The translations under genes and the position numbers were made by a program. Shown here piece by piece: positions 47,456 to 56,658 of a stretch of DNA of 64,000 nucleotides; positions within the stretch are counted from its first letter, which is position 1, and every line of letters starts with the position of its first letter. The DNA is from Halococcus hamelinensis 100A6 (lineage in GTDB: Archaea > Halobacteriota > Halobacteria > Halobacteriales > Halococcaceae), in assembly GCF_000336675.1 (NCBI RefSeq), contig NZ_AOMB01000014.1, forward strand, positions 1-64,000. Direction: 5' to 3'. The notes beneath the pieces are model-generated. The model made no database searches. It saw only the letters and a list, made by a program, of their open reading frames with translations, and had not been told where the DNA came from.

Positions 47456-48400
47456 ATGGCCGACCTCCTCGCCCTCGGGGTGTCCGTGCTCGAACTCACC
47501 CCGCCGGAACACCGACGCCTCGAAACCGCCGAGCGGTTCGCGGCCGGCGTCGCGGGTCCCGAGTCGAACACGACCATCGCGGCGAGCCGGCTCGGTGCCG
47601 ACGCCGCCTGGGTCTCGAAGCTCCCCGGGAACCCGCTCGGTCGACGCGTGGCCGGCGCGCTCCGTCGGCACGGCGTCGAGACGGCGGTCTCGTGGGCGGA
47701 AACGGGTCGACAGGGGCTCGCGTTCACGGAACGGGCGGGCGACCCGCGCGGCGGAATGACCCTCCACGACCGGAATGCACCCGTCGCCTCGATGCAACCG
47801 GCCGACCTCCCGGCGACGGCTACCGAGAGGGCGTCGATGGTCCTCACCAGCGGCGCGACCGCCACCCTCTCGGAGACGCTGACTGAGACCACCCGCACGG
47901 TCTTCGAGGAATGCGCGGCGGGGGAGACGACCACCGTCTGTTCGCTCTCGCGACCTCGCGTCGTCGAGTCGGGATCGGTGTGCGAGGCGCTTTCCCCGCT
48001 GCTGGCGGCGACCGACGTCCTCCTGACCACCGAGGCGGGCGCGGCGGCGTTCGTCGACCGCGCGACGCCGACGGAGACCGCCCACGCGCTCGCCGCCGGC
48101 CACGGCTTCGAGACCGTCGTGCTCGTCCGGGCGGATCTCGGTGCCGTGGTCTGGCACGACAACCGGGTCGACGACCACGACGTGCCGGCGACCGACGCCG
48201 TCGACGACCGCGGCGCGTTCGACGCGCTCTGCGGGGGCTTCTTGGCGCGTCGGATCGCGGGCGAGTCGCCGGACCGCGCACTCGCGGCGGGGGTGGCCTG
48301 TGGGGCGCTCGCACGAACCGTCGCGGGGCCCGTACCGACCGTCGACCCCGCGGCCGTCGAACGGTGCGCCGACTCGATGGACGGATCCACCGTGGAGTGA
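47456..48400 (+). CDS. PfkB-family carbohydrate kinase (variant catalytic motif)
   Basis: A 314-residue ribokinase-like enzyme. The N-terminal AGVAGPESNTTIAASRLGA corresponds to the GGxxxNxAxxxxxLG substrate-binding block. The C-terminal DTTGAGD motif is replaced by DDRGAFDALCGGFLA: the catalytic Asp is kept, but the anion-hole glycine is Phe. The region between matches sugar kinases of the KDG/fructokinase type. Activity may be altered, and the substrate is uncertain. The start ATG is 51 nt after mutL. Confidence 0.78.
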   Translation: MADLLALGVSVLELTPPEHRRLETAERFAAGVAGPESNTTIAASRLGADAAWVSKLPGNPLGRRVAGALRRHGVETAVSWAETGRQGLAFTERAGDPRGGMTLHDRNAPVASMQPADLPATATERASMVLTSGATATLSETLTETTRTVFEECAAGETTTVCSLSRPRVVESGSVCEALSPLLAATDVLLTTEAGAAAFVDRATPTETAHALAAGHGFETVVLVRADLGAVVWHDNRVDDHDVPATDAVDDRGAFDALCGGFLARRIAGESPDRALAAGVACGALARTVAGPVPTVDPAAVERCADSMDGSTVE

Positions 48401-48455
48401 GCGCCCGGACTTCGGACATCGACAGGTGCTAAACGCCGGGGTTCGTACCGATGCT

Positions 48456-49892
48456 ATGCACGTCGTCATCATCGGAGCCTACGGCAGCGCGGGCGTCGCG
48501 GTCGCGAACGCCCTCGCCGAGGAGGACGTCGACCTCACCCTCGTCGACGACGGCGAGCCCGGCGGCGGGCTCTGCATCCTCCGCGGATGTATGCCCTCGA
48601 AGGAGGTCCTCTCGGCGGCGGCCCACCGCTTCCAGGTCCGCCACGACCACCGTCTCTCGGGGGTTCCCGAGGTCGACCTCGACGCGGTGGTCGAGACCAA
48701 AAACGAGCACACCTCGAACTTCGCGAGCCACCGCCGGAGCGCGGTCCACGACCTCGCCGAGCGCGAGAACGTCGAGTTCGTCCACGACACCGCGCGGTTC
48801 GTCGACGACCGTACTGTAGAAGTCGCCGACCGCGAGATCGAGGCCGACTACGTCGTGGTCGCCACGGGGTCGAGCGTCAACGTGCCCGACCTCCCCGGCA
48901 TCGACGAGGTCGATTACATGACCAGCGCCGACGTACTGGATAGCACCGAGTTCCCCGATTCGGGCGTCGTGATGGGCTTTGGCTACGTGGGCATCGAGAT
49001 GATCCCCTACCTCTCGGAAGCCTGCGGGATGGACATCACGGTGATCGAACACGACGAGCGCCCGCTCGACGAGGCCGACCCCGAGTTCGGCGACGAACTC
49101 CTCGACCTCTATCGCGAGGAGTTCGGCATCGAGGTCCTCACCGAGACCCACGAGCAGTCGATCGAGGCCACCGACGACGGGGTTCGCCTCCACGTCGACC
49201 ACGACGGGACGGACGAGACCGTCGACGCCGACGAGCTCTTCCTCTTCACCGGGCGGCGGCCCGCACTCGACGGTCTCGGGCTCGAAAACACGGCACTCGA
49301 TCTGGATCCGGCGGCAGGCGCTGGAACCATCGAGGAGGAGACGATACAGCCGGGACCCGACTGGGTCGCCGACACGATGCAGAGCCGGGACGACCCGGGG
49401 ATCTTCGCCGTCGGCGACGTCAACGGGAAGGAACCCATCCTCCACGTCGCGAAGGAACAAGGTATGATCGCCGCCGAGAACATCCTCGCCGACGCCGCGG
49501 GCGAGGGACTCACCGAGTACGAGAACGTCCACCACCACGTGATGTTCTCCGGGGTGGGCGTCTACCCGTTCGCGCGGGTCGGCCACTCGCTCGAATCCGC
49601 CGAGGAAGCGGGGCTCGACGTCGTGACCGCGACGCGGCGGGCCTCGGACGACGGCGTGTTCAAGACCAAGGACGTGCCCGAGGGACTGGCGCGGCTCGTG
49701 GTCGATGCGAACGACGGCACGGTGCTGGGCTATCAGGGCCTCCACTACCACGCCGACGCGATGGCGAAGACGATGCAGGTGATAATCGAGAACGGGATGG
49801 ACGTCCGGGACGTTCCGGACAGAGCCTACCACCCGACGACGCCCGAGATCATCGACGGCGTGGTCCGCGAGACGGCCGCCCAGCTCGACTGA
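48456..49892 (+). CDS. Dihydrolipoamide dehydrogenase-like pyridine nucleotide-disulfide oxidoreductase
   Basis: A 478-residue class I flavoprotein. FAD motif is VVIIGAYGSAGVAVANAL (about 3-20), a slightly unusual GxYGxxG. The redox-active disulfide is CILRGCMPSK (CX4C). The NAD-binding GFGYVGIEMIPYLSEACG and AVGDVNG (FAD second contact) follow. A C-terminal dimer domain has the usual HH-less HYHADAMAKTMQVIIENGM. It is LPD/mercuric-reductase type, but no E2 genes are near. The substrate is unknown. I chose ATG 48456. Confidence 0.85.
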   Translation: MHVVIIGAYGSAGVAVANALAEEDVDLTLVDDGEPGGGLCILRGCMPSKEVLSAAAHRFQVRHDHRLSGVPEVDLDAVVETKNEHTSNFASHRRSAVHDLAERENVEFVHDTARFVDDRTVEVADREIEADYVVVATGSSVNVPDLPGIDEVDYMTSADVLDSTEFPDSGVVMGFGYVGIEMIPYLSEACGMDITVIEHDERPLDEADPEFGDELLDLYREEFGIEVLTETHEQSIEATDDGVRLHVDHDGTDETVDADELFLFTGRRPALDGLGLENTALDLDPAAGAGTIEEETIQPGPDWVADTMQSRDDPGIFAVGDVNGKEPILHVAKEQGMIAAENILADAAGEGLTEYENVHHHVMFSGVGVYPFARVGHSLESAEEAGLDVVTATRRASDDGVFKTKDVPEGLARLVVDANDGTVLGYQGLHYHADAMAKTMQVIIENGMDVRDVPDRAYHPTTPEIIDGVVRETAAQLD

Positions 49893-49988
49893 GGTTCAAG
49901 ATCGAATTCGGTCGTCTCCGTAGCCCTCCGGAGCCCACCCGAGCCCTCCCCGGAAACCGCTTTTGTGCCGGGCAGTCGAGGGCGGGAC

Positions 49989-51344
49989 ATGGCCAACGAA
50001 CCCGCGGGCGTTCGGACGACCCTCCGCGAGTTCTTCGCGCTCGAACGCGACGTGCTCGTGCTCTCGGTCGCGATGTTCGCGTTCAGCCTCGGCTTCCAGA
50101 TGACGAGCCGCTACCTCTCCGAGTACATGTTCGCCCTCGGCGCGAGCGCGGTCGTCGTGGGGCTCTACGGCAGTTTCGCGAACGTCATCAGCGCGGTCTA
50201 TCCCTATCCCGGCGGCGCGATCTCGGACCGGATCGGCTCGCGGTCGGCGCTCACGTTGTTTGGACTCCTCTCGACGGTCGGCTTCGGGATCTGGCTCGTC
50301 ACACCCGCCTTCGGGGGCTTCGCTATTCCTCTCATATTCGTCGGGCTCGTCTTCGCACAGGCCTGGAGCTCCTTCGGCCTCGGTGCGACCTTCGCCATCG
50401 TGAAGCAGAGCGTCGCGCCCGAACGGCTGGCCGAGGGCTTTGCGAGCACCGAGACCTTCCGCCGGAGCGCGTTTCTGGTGGGGCCGCTGCTCGCCGCCGG
50501 GGTGTTCGTCGCCGCCGGTGGAACGAGCGCGGATTCGATGGCGGACTCACAGGTGATATCGGCCTTCGCCGTCGTGCTCGCGGTCGCGGTCGTCTTCGCG
50601 CTCGCTGGCACCCTCGCCCAGCGCGTCCTCTACGACCCGGCGGGCGATAGCTTCGGCAAGGCGTTCGGCGGGGTCGGCCAGCTCGTCGCCGATCTCGGGG
50701 ACCTCCCCTCGGAGCTCCGCCCGCTCCTCGTGGCGGACACCCTCGTCCGGTTCGCCAACGGGATGGTCTACGTCTTCTTCGTGGTGGTCGTCACCCGCTT
50801 CCTCGAAGTCGGGCTCTCGCTCCGGCTCCCCATCCTTGGACTGGTTTCGCTCTCGCCGCAGGCGTACTTCGGGATCCTGCTGGGGATCGAGATGGCGGTC
50901 GCGCTCGTCACGATGGTTCCCGTCGCTCGACTCGCACGGCGGGTCGGGCTCAAACCCGTCGTCGCCGTCGGGTTCGCGGTCTACGCGGTCTTTCCCGTGC
51001 TGCTCATCACCGCCCCGGCCGACCCGCTGGTGCTCGCTGGTCTCTTCGCCTTCTCGGGGCTCCGGTTCGCGGGCCTGCCGGCCCACAAGGCGCTCATCGT
51101 GGGGCCCGCCGAGGCCGGAACCGGGGGCCGAGTCACGGGCGCGTACTACCTCGTGCGCAACCTCGTGGTGATCCCGAGCGCCGCGCTCGGCGGCGCGCTC
51201 TACGGTGGCCTCGCGGTCCCCGGCACCGGTATCACGGGATCGCCGACGCTCGCCTTCGGCGCGGCGACGGTGGTCGGAATACTGGGAACGGCCTACTTCG
51301 TCGTCTTCGGCGAGGAGTTTCGCCCCGCTCACCACGCCGAGTAG
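49989..51344 (+). CDS. MFS transporter
   Basis: A 451-residue protein with about 12 membrane helices. The loop between helices 2 and 3 carries GGAISDRIGSRSAL, the MFS motif A. A central cytoplasmic loop (about 210-245) separates the two halves. The substrate is unknown. It overlaps the convergent SDR gene by 16 nt. I chose ATG 49989 (MANEPAG); a TTG/GTG start 24 nt upstream is possible. Confidence 0.9.
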   Translation: MANEPAGVRTTLREFFALERDVLVLSVAMFAFSLGFQMTSRYLSEYMFALGASAVVVGLYGSFANVISAVYPYPGGAISDRIGSRSALTLFGLLSTVGFGIWLVTPAFGGFAIPLIFVGLVFAQAWSSFGLGATFAIVKQSVAPERLAEGFASTETFRRSAFLVGPLLAAGVFVAAGGTSADSMADSQVISAFAVVLAVAVVFALAGTLAQRVLYDPAGDSFGKAFGGVGQLVADLGDLPSELRPLLVADTLVRFANGMVYVFFVVVVTRFLEVGLSLRLPILGLVSLSPQAYFGILLGIEMAVALVTMVPVARLARRVGLKPVVAVGFAVYAVFPVLLITAPADPLVLAGLFAFSGLRFAGLPAHKALIVGPAEAGTGGRVTGAYYLVRNLVVIPSAALGGALYGGLAVPGTGITGSPTLAFGAATVVGILGTAYFVVFGEEFRPAHHAE

Positions 51345-52090
51345 CCGCCGTCGACCACGAGTCCCTGACCGGTGACGTAGGAGGCGTCCTCGCTCGCGAG
51401 GAACGCGATACAGCCCGCGACCTCCTCGGGCTCGCCGAGGCGTCGGAGCGGGTACTGGGCGGTCATCCGTTCGATCGCTTTCTCCGGATCGCCCTGGCTC
51501 GCGAAGTACTGTTGGCCGAGCTGGGTGTCGGTGAAGCCGGGACAGACCGCGTTCGCGCGCACGTCGTGTGGACCCGCCTCGGCCGCCACGGCCCGGGTGA
51601 AGTTCAATACCGCACCCTTCGTGAGCGAGTAGACCGACTGTTTCGGGAGCCCGAGCAGGCTCGCGAGCGAGCCCACGTTGACGATCGCCCCCGACTCCTG
51701 GGCCTTCAACACCGGGAGCGCGGCGTGACAGCCGTTCCACACCCCGCGGAGGTTGACGTCGAGCACGCGCTCGAAGGTGCGCGTGTCCGTCTCCTCGACG
51801 GCCGCCGGCGCGTGGCCGATGCCGGCGTTGTTGACCACGACGTCGAGACCGTGTTCGTCGACGACGGTGTCGACACAGTCCTCGAACGCGTCGGCGTCGC
51901 TCACGTCGAGTTCGTGGAAGGTCGCCTCGCCGCCCGCGTCGGCGATCCGCTCGACGGTCTCCTCGCCGCCCTCGCGGTCGACGTCCGTCACGACGACCGT
52001 CGCGCCCTCGTCGGCACACCGCTCGGCGGTCGCCCGCCCGATCCCCGCGCCAGCACCCGTGATGAACACCGTCTTGCCTTCGAATCGCAT
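51329..52090 (-). CDS. SDR family oxidoreductase (FabG-like)
   Basis: A 253-residue classical short-chain dehydrogenase. The cofactor motif TGAGAGIGRA (11-20) with Asp38-like acidic residue (VVTDVDREG) suggests NAD preference. NNAG and the catalytic YSLTK are present, and GGYSAW ends the protein, as in 3-oxoacyl-ACP reductase-like enzymes. The substrate is not clear. It diverges from a second SDR gene (52193). ATG 52090 is used. Confidence 0.9.
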   Translation of the reverse strand: MRFEGKTVFITGAGAGIGRATAERCADEGATVVVTDVDREGGEETVERIADAGGEATFHELDVSDADAFEDCVDTVVDEHGLDVVVNNAGIGHAPAAVEETDTRTFERVLDVNLRGVWNGCHAALPVLKAQESGAIVNVGSLASLLGLPKQSVYSLTKGAVLNFTRAVAAEAGPHDVRANAVCPGFTDTQLGQQYFASQGDPEKAIERMTAQYPLRRLGEPEEVAGCIAFLASEDASYVTGQGLVVDGGYSAW

Positions 52091-52192
52091 CGCCTCGGCT
52101 TCTCGCGCGTGCCGGATAAGGATCACTAACGACTACGATAGTAGTCCCCGAAACGCCGAAAGAGCGAACCGCCCCGGGGACCATGTGCCGGT

Positions 52193-52930
52193 ATGCCAAA
52201 CGACCTGCGACTCGACGGGAAGGCGGCCGTGATAACCGGTGCGAGCTCCGGTATCGGGAGCGAGACCGCCCACGCGCTCGCCCGCGAGGGAGCCAACGTC
52301 GTGCTCGCCGCCCGCCGGGAGGAGCGCCTCCAGGAGCTCGCCGGGAGCATCGAGGCGGAGTACGGCACCGAGGCGCTCGTGGCCCCGACCGACGTCACCG
52401 ACGAGGAGGCGGTCGGAGCGCTCGTCGACGGGGCGGTCGACGCCTTCGGCGGGCTCGACGTGCTCGTCAACAACGCGGGCCTCGGGCGCGGCTCCGGCGT
52501 CGAGGACCTCTCCACCGAGGACTACCGGACGATGATGGACGTCAACGTCGACGGCTGTTTCTTCGCCACGCGGGCAGCCCTGCCACACCTCAGGGAGACC
52601 GAGGGAAACCTGGTCTTCATCGGGAGCTTCGCGGGCCAGTACCCGCGGCCGTCGAACCCGGTCTACGCCGCGACGAAGTGGTGGCTCCGGGGATTCGCGC
52701 TGAGCGTTTCGTCGAGAGTTGGCGAGGACGGCGTCGCGGTCTCGGTGGTGAATCCCTCCGAGGTCCGGACGGAGTTCGGCGGCGAGGAGAGCTTCGAGGA
52801 ACGGTTCGAGGAGGGCGAGGTCACCGAGCCCGACGAGGTCGCCGCGGCGGTGGCGTTCGCCGCGCGCCAGGACCGCTCGATGGTGAGCGAACTCGACCTC
52901 TACCGGCGCGACAAGTTCAGCGGCTTCTGA
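52193..52930 (+). CDS. SDR family oxidoreductase
   Basis: A 245-residue classical SDR. The cofactor motif is TGASSGIGSET (15-25), with AARREERL after it, an Arg pattern that favours NADP(H). NNAG and the catalytic YAATK are visible. It ends with SELDLYRRDKFSGF. It is divergently placed to the other SDR (102 bp between starts) and overlaps the next convergent gene by 14 nt. Substrate not assignable. Confidence 0.9.
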   Translation: MPNDLRLDGKAAVITGASSGIGSETAHALAREGANVVLAARREERLQELAGSIEAEYGTEALVAPTDVTDEEAVGALVDGAVDAFGGLDVLVNNAGLGRGSGVEDLSTEDYRTMMDVNVDGCFFATRAALPHLRETEGNLVFIGSFAGQYPRPSNPVYAATKWWLRGFALSVSSRVGEDGVAVSVVNPSEVRTEFGGEESFEERFEEGEVTEPDEVAAAVAFAARQDRSMVSELDLYRRDKFSGF

Positions 52931-53336
52931 ACTCGACCCCGAGCACGTCCTCGACCGCCGTCGCGCCCCGGACGTATCGGGTGGGATCGCGTTCGACGTC
53001 GAACGCGCGGACCGTGAGCACGAGCCGGTCCGTTTCGAGGGTCGCGCGCAGGACGGGGCCGCGGCTCGTCACGGTGACGTAGGGCGGTGCGGCGACCGGC
53101 TCCGCGGACAGGCTCCCGCCGATGGCGTCGACCGCCGTGACGAGCACCGCCGGCAAGCGCCGGTGGACACCGGTGTGTTCGAGCGCGTGTTCGAACGGGT
53201 CGACGACCGCCGCCCGGTCGGTGGTTCCCTCGCTATCCCACGAGTCGGCGACCCAGTCGGCACACGCGAGGACGGCTTCGAGGAGGTCGGCGTGCCGGTC
53301 GAGAACGGCTTCGTGGACGGCGGCGGTTCGGGTCAC
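52917..53336 (-). CDS. Conserved haloarchaeal protein of unknown function
   Basis: A 139-residue soluble protein. The N-terminal half is helical (VHEAVLDRHADLLEAVLACADWVA) and the C-terminal half is beta-rich (YVTVTSRGPVLRATLETDRLVLTVRAFDVERD). No enzyme motif was seen. It ends overlapping the SDR gene and lies 39 nt after (in minus-strand order) the PUA gene, so the two could be co-transcribed. Confidence 0.6.
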   Translation of the reverse strand: MTRTAAVHEAVLDRHADLLEAVLACADWVADSWDSEGTTDRAAVVDPFEHALEHTGVHRRLPAVLVTAVDAIGGSLSAEPVAAPPYVTVTSRGPVLRATLETDRLVLTVRAFDVERDPTRYVRGATAVEDVLGVEFRSR

Positions 53337-53375
53337 GTCGGGTGAGGGCTGGTCGGCGGGGTGATCGTGCGGGCC

Positions 53376-53855
53376 TCAGATCGAGAAGGCATAGAGGTCG
53401 TCGCCGACGTGGTGGAGCGAGTCGACGACCTTCCCGGAGTCGCCGACCATCTCCCCGCCGGTGACGGTCGCGCGGCCGACCGCGAGGACCTTCCCGTGTG
53501 ACTCCTCGGCGATAACGACGAGGTCGCCCGAGGAGATATCGGGGTCGGCCTCGGTGATGCCGGGGCGCATCACGTCCGCGCCGTTGGAGACGAACGATAT
53601 CGCGCCCGAGTCGACGGTGACGACGTGTTTCTCCGGCGGGTGGGCGTTCGCGCCGCGCACGGTCACGAAGGGGTCGTCGTCGAAGTAACAGACCAGCGGG
53701 TCGCCGTCGACCAGCACGAGGTCGCGGTCCGAGTCGGCGAACTCGACGCGTTCGTAGGTGTCGCCATCGAGGTCGACGCCCAGTCCCTCGGCGAGCGCGT
53801 CCTCGATCGTGGCCACGGCATCGCTCCGGAGGTGGTGGCGGGACCTGACTTCCAT
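53376..53855 (-). CDS. PUA-domain RNA-binding protein
   Basis: A 159-residue protein whose C-terminal half is a PUA domain: VVTVDSGAISFVSNGADVMRPGITEADPDISSGDLVVIAEESHGKVLAVGRA. The N-terminal half (MEVRSRHHLRSDAVATIEDAL and later) is a small accessory domain found in archaeal MCT-1-like/Tma20 proteins. These bind RNA, often ribosomal or tRNA. It probably acts in translation or tRNA modification. It diverges from the next gene, with 83 bp between starts. Confidence 0.88.
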   Translation of the reverse strand: MEVRSRHHLRSDAVATIEDALAEGLGVDLDGDTYERVEFADSDRDLVLVDGDPLVCYFDDDPFVTVRGANAHPPEKHVVTVDSGAISFVSNGADVMRPGITEADPDISSGDLVVIAEESHGKVLAVGRATVTGGEMVGDSGKVVDSLHHVGDDLYAFSI

Positions 53856-53938
53856 GCGTGGTGGTCTCGGCGGGCGGGCATAAATCGTGCGTTGGGCCGA
53901 CGCGAAGAGGTAAGTGTGATGGTGCGCAAGAGGTCTCT

Positions 53939-54241
53939 ATGTGGGGTTCTCGGCGAGGACGGGGAGCGACCGTCACCTGCATCGCCTGTGGCGAGTCGGT
54001 CCAGCGCTCGGCGGCGCGCGAGTACGACAAGCAGGGCGATCGGTGGGACCGGGACGGCAAGGAGTTCGAACACCTCTGCAAGGCGTGCTATCGCGACCTC
54101 TGCCACCAGCCCCGCGACGAGCTCGAAGCCCTCCTAACGGAACTCCACGAAACCGGCATCCCGTCCCAGGAGACGTTCGTCGAACGCTATGGACGACTCG
54201 TCGAGGATCGCTACGGCACCCTCGAAGAGCGCGAACGCTGA
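53939..54241 (+). CDS. Small zinc-finger protein
   Basis: A 100-residue protein with Cys14/Cys17 (CIAC) and Cys47/Cys50 (CKAC), likely one zinc site, then Cys55 and a charged, helical C-terminus (PRDELEALLTELHETG). The ATG at 53939 is preceded by a TAAATCG TATA-like element at 53881, too far for leaderless expression, and by GAGGTAAGTGTGATGG. It is a common haloarchaeal type without a known role. Confidence 0.7.
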   Translation: MWGSRRGRGATVTCIACGESVQRSAAREYDKQGDRWDRDGKEFEHLCKACYRDLCHQPRDELEALLTELHETGIPSQETFVERYGRLVEDRYGTLEERER

Positions 54242-54591
54242 ATCGCGACCCTCTTCCTGCCTCTGCGCACGAATTTTCCCACCCCGATCGTTCACCTTGG
54301 CGCGCACTCGCCTTCGGCGCTCACTGTCGTTCGCGCCGAAGGCGGACATTGTGCGAGGGATGAGCGGAGCGAGCACCGCGAGCGAGGCGAATCGGCTGGG
54401 GAGGCGTGTGGCGGTCGCGGTACGGTTGCGGTTCTCGTTTGTATCGGGATTCGCCATCGCCGTTCCACTCCCACACCTCCACTTGCTATCGGGTCGTTCT
54501 GGTACCACGAATGCCCGCGCGAGAAGAGCGTCTCGCTGATCCATGTACTCCCCTCCAGAACGACTAATTGTGACCTCCACGTACCCGGGCT
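54242..54591. other. Intergenic repeat island before RNase R
   Basis: No gene was found in this 350-bp gap. It contains a perfect 12-bp inverted repeat, CGCCTTCGGCGC / GCGCCGAAGGCG (54309-54320 and 54333-54344), with loop TCACTGTCGTTC. A minus-strand copy of the dispersed repeat (54342-54451) follows. The promoter of the next gene is probably in the AT-richer end (about 54560, CTAATTGTGACC). Confidence 0.75.
54342..54451 (-). repeat. Dispersed intergenic repeat, copy D
   Basis: Reverse-complement relative of copy A (24529-24637) over its whole length, including the final CTCATCCCTCGCACA segment. Identity is imperfect but collinear. It abuts the 12-bp hairpin at 54309-54344. Confidence 0.8.
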
Positions 54592-55869
54592 ATGAGCGAC
54601 AACGCCGCCGCCGGAACCATCGAGGCCCAGGGCCCGGTCGAGATCGACGAGGAGCTCGCCCGGCACATCGAGAACAAGCGCGAGGAGCTCTGTGAGAAGT
54701 TCGGGGTCAGCGACGAGTTCCCGCAGGCGGTCCTCGACGAAGCCGAGGAACGGACCGGGGACACCGAGGCCGACATCGCCGACGAACTCGACCACCGCGA
54801 GGACCTGCGGGATCTCACGACTTGGACCACCGACCCGGTGGACGCGCGGGACTTCGACGACGCGCTGAGCATCGAAAAGCGGGACGAGGAGTACGTGCTC
54901 TGGGTCCACATCGCGGACGTGACCCACTACGTCGACCCCGAGAGCGAGATGTGGGCCGAGGCGGTCCGGCGGGCGAACACGGTCTACCTCCCCGACCACA
55001 CCATCCACATGCTGCCCGCCGAACTCGCCGAAACGGTGTGTTCGCTCGTCCCCGACGAGGACCGACTCGCCCACACCGTCGAGATGCACCTCGACCGCGA
55101 GACCCTCTCCTACGAGACCATCGACATCTACAAATCCGTCATCAGAAGCGACGCGCGCCTGACCTACACCGAGGCCGAGGAGCGCCTCGACGACCCCGAG
55201 AGCGACCTCCACGAGGAGAGCAGTTTGGTGTTCGAACTCGCGGACCAGCTCCACGAGCAGCGGAAGGCCGACGGTTCGCTGGTCCTGAATCCCCGGCGCG
55301 ACCGCGCGCACACCATCATCGAGGAGTGCATGCTGAAGGCCAACAAGGCCGTGACGCACGAGCTGATGTGGAATCGCGGTGTCGAGGCGATGTACCGAGT
55401 CCACCCCCAGCCCTCGCCCGAGCAGTGGGACGAGGCGCTCCAGGAGATCCAGGACCTCGATGGCGTCTCGATCCCCGGCGACGCGTGGGGCGAGGACCCG
55501 CGAATCGCCGTCAACGCCACCCTCGAAGACGCCCCCGAGCGCCAACTCGGGAAGATACAGTTCGCGGTGATGAAGGTCATGCCGCGGGCGCGCTACATGA
55601 ACGACCCCTTCGGGGGCCACCACGCGCTCAACTTCGATATTTACGGGCATTTCACCAGCCCGATCCGGCGACTCTCCGATCTGGTGAACCACTGGATCGT
55701 CCACGAGAACGACGTGCCGGAGGACCTGCTGGGGCTCTGTGACCACGCCTCCGACCAGCAGCAGGCCGCCGAGAAGTGCGAACGCGAGTACAAGCAGTTC
55801 CTAGAGGAGGTCGGATTGGACGCGGATGCGGTGAACAACCGGGGGATCGAAGTCGTCGAAGAGGACTGA
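54592..55869 (+). CDS. rnr: RNase R-like ribonuclease (RNB domain)
   Basis: A 425-residue 3'-5' exoribonuclease with only the RNB domain; the cold-shock and S1 domains of bacterial RNase R are absent, as in haloarchaeal homologues. The catalytic Asp cluster is Asp81, Asp87, Asp89 and Asp90 in TDPVDARDFDDAL, with the ADVTHYVDPESEMWAEAVRR segment. FTSPIRRLSDLVNH near the C-terminus is the RNB signature. It likely degrades structured RNAs, replacing an exosome in this lineage. The ATG is at 54592. Confidence 0.93.
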   Translation: MSDNAAAGTIEAQGPVEIDEELARHIENKREELCEKFGVSDEFPQAVLDEAEERTGDTEADIADELDHREDLRDLTTWTTDPVDARDFDDALSIEKRDEEYVLWVHIADVTHYVDPESEMWAEAVRRANTVYLPDHTIHMLPAELAETVCSLVPDEDRLAHTVEMHLDRETLSYETIDIYKSVIRSDARLTYTEAEERLDDPESDLHEESSLVFELADQLHEQRKADGSLVLNPRRDRAHTIIEECMLKANKAVTHELMWNRGVEAMYRVHPQPSPEQWDEALQEIQDLDGVSIPGDAWGEDPRIAVNATLEDAPERQLGKIQFAVMKVMPRARYMNDPFGGHHALNFDIYGHFTSPIRRLSDLVNHWIVHENDVPEDLLGLCDHASDQQQAAEKCEREYKQFLEEVGLDADAVNNRGIEVVEED

Positions 55870-55937
55870 TCAGGGTCCAACGATGTGTCCCTCCAGTGAA
55901 CTGACTCGCGAACGAACTTCTCGTTCGCTCCCCGGCG

Positions 55938-56261
55938 TTACGCCCATCCATCGGGAAGGAAGAACTCGCCGTCGGTTAGGTCGATACCGTACTCCTCCAA
56001 CCGATTGATCGCACCGATGGTCCGTACCACTGTTGGCGAGTCGTTCGGCATGAACAGGATGGGAGCGTGCGGTGCGTCCAGCCCGACGAAATCCTCATCG
56101 TGAGTTAGCACGGCCCGGTCGTCGGTGCGCGCCCGACGTTCGATTTCGGTGTCGTCGGTCCCCATTCCGTAGGCACCACGGACGAGTTCGACGTCGTGAC
56201 CTGCCGAACGGACCGTGTTGACGATTGCATCCGAGACGTTCTCGTCGGCGACGATGCGCAT
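55938..56261 (-). CDS. DUF5615 PIN-like toxin
   Basis: A 107-residue DUF5615/Mut7-C PIN-like protein. Acidic candidates are Asp6 (RIVADENV), then RAVLTHDEDF with Asp55/Asp57 region. The family is paired with DUF433 antitoxins, and its gene follows a DUF433 gene by only 2 nt on the same strand. Endonuclease activity on RNA is inferred from the PIN fold. ATG 56261 is used. Confidence 0.85.
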   Translation of the reverse strand: MRIVADENVSDAIVNTVRSAGHDVELVRGAYGMGTDDTEIERRARTDDRAVLTHDEDFVGLDAPHAPILFMPNDSPTVVRTIGAINRLEEYGIDLTDGEFFLPDGWA

Positions 56262-56263
56262 TG

Positions 56264-56578
56264 TCAGTCGTCCGGTTTCGGTCCCGCATCCGCAGCGCTT
56301 CGTGGTTCGATACCGAGGTCTTCGGGGCGCGTCGGGTTCGCGTTCTCGATCGCTTCCCGACGACGCTTCTGCACGGTTCGAATCTCCTCGGGGTGGTCGT
56401 AGTAGTAGGCGATCGCACGGTGAATATCACCGAGTTCGAGGTCGTACCGGACGGCCATCTCCTCGGGCGTGAGGTCACCGTCGACCACCAACGAGACGAC
56501 CTGGTGAACCCCGATCCGCCGCCCCTCGATCCTGGGCTTCCCGCCGAGCACCTCCGGCGTCGAGACGATCTCGGCCAT
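56264..56578 (-). CDS. DUF433 antitoxin
   Basis: A 104-residue DUF433 protein with the helix-turn-helix-like core GGKPRIEGRRIGVHQVVSLVVDGDLTPEEMAVRYDLELGDIHRAIAYYYDHPEEI. The C-terminal tail is charged and could contact the toxin. It precedes the DUF5615 gene (2 nt gap), the usual antitoxin-first order. DUF433 proteins are thought to bind their own promoter; no operator could be named here. Confidence 0.87.
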   Translation of the reverse strand: MAEIVSTPEVLGGKPRIEGRRIGVHQVVSLVVDGDLTPEEMAVRYDLELGDIHRAIAYYYDHPEEIRTVQKRRREAIENANPTRPEDLGIEPRSAADAGPKPDD

Positions 56579-56658
56579 GGTGGTACTTTGGCGTTCTCGG
56601 ATAAAAACTTCGTGTGGCTACCACGGCTCCCCGCGCTACGTTCGTCGGTGACGACCCC

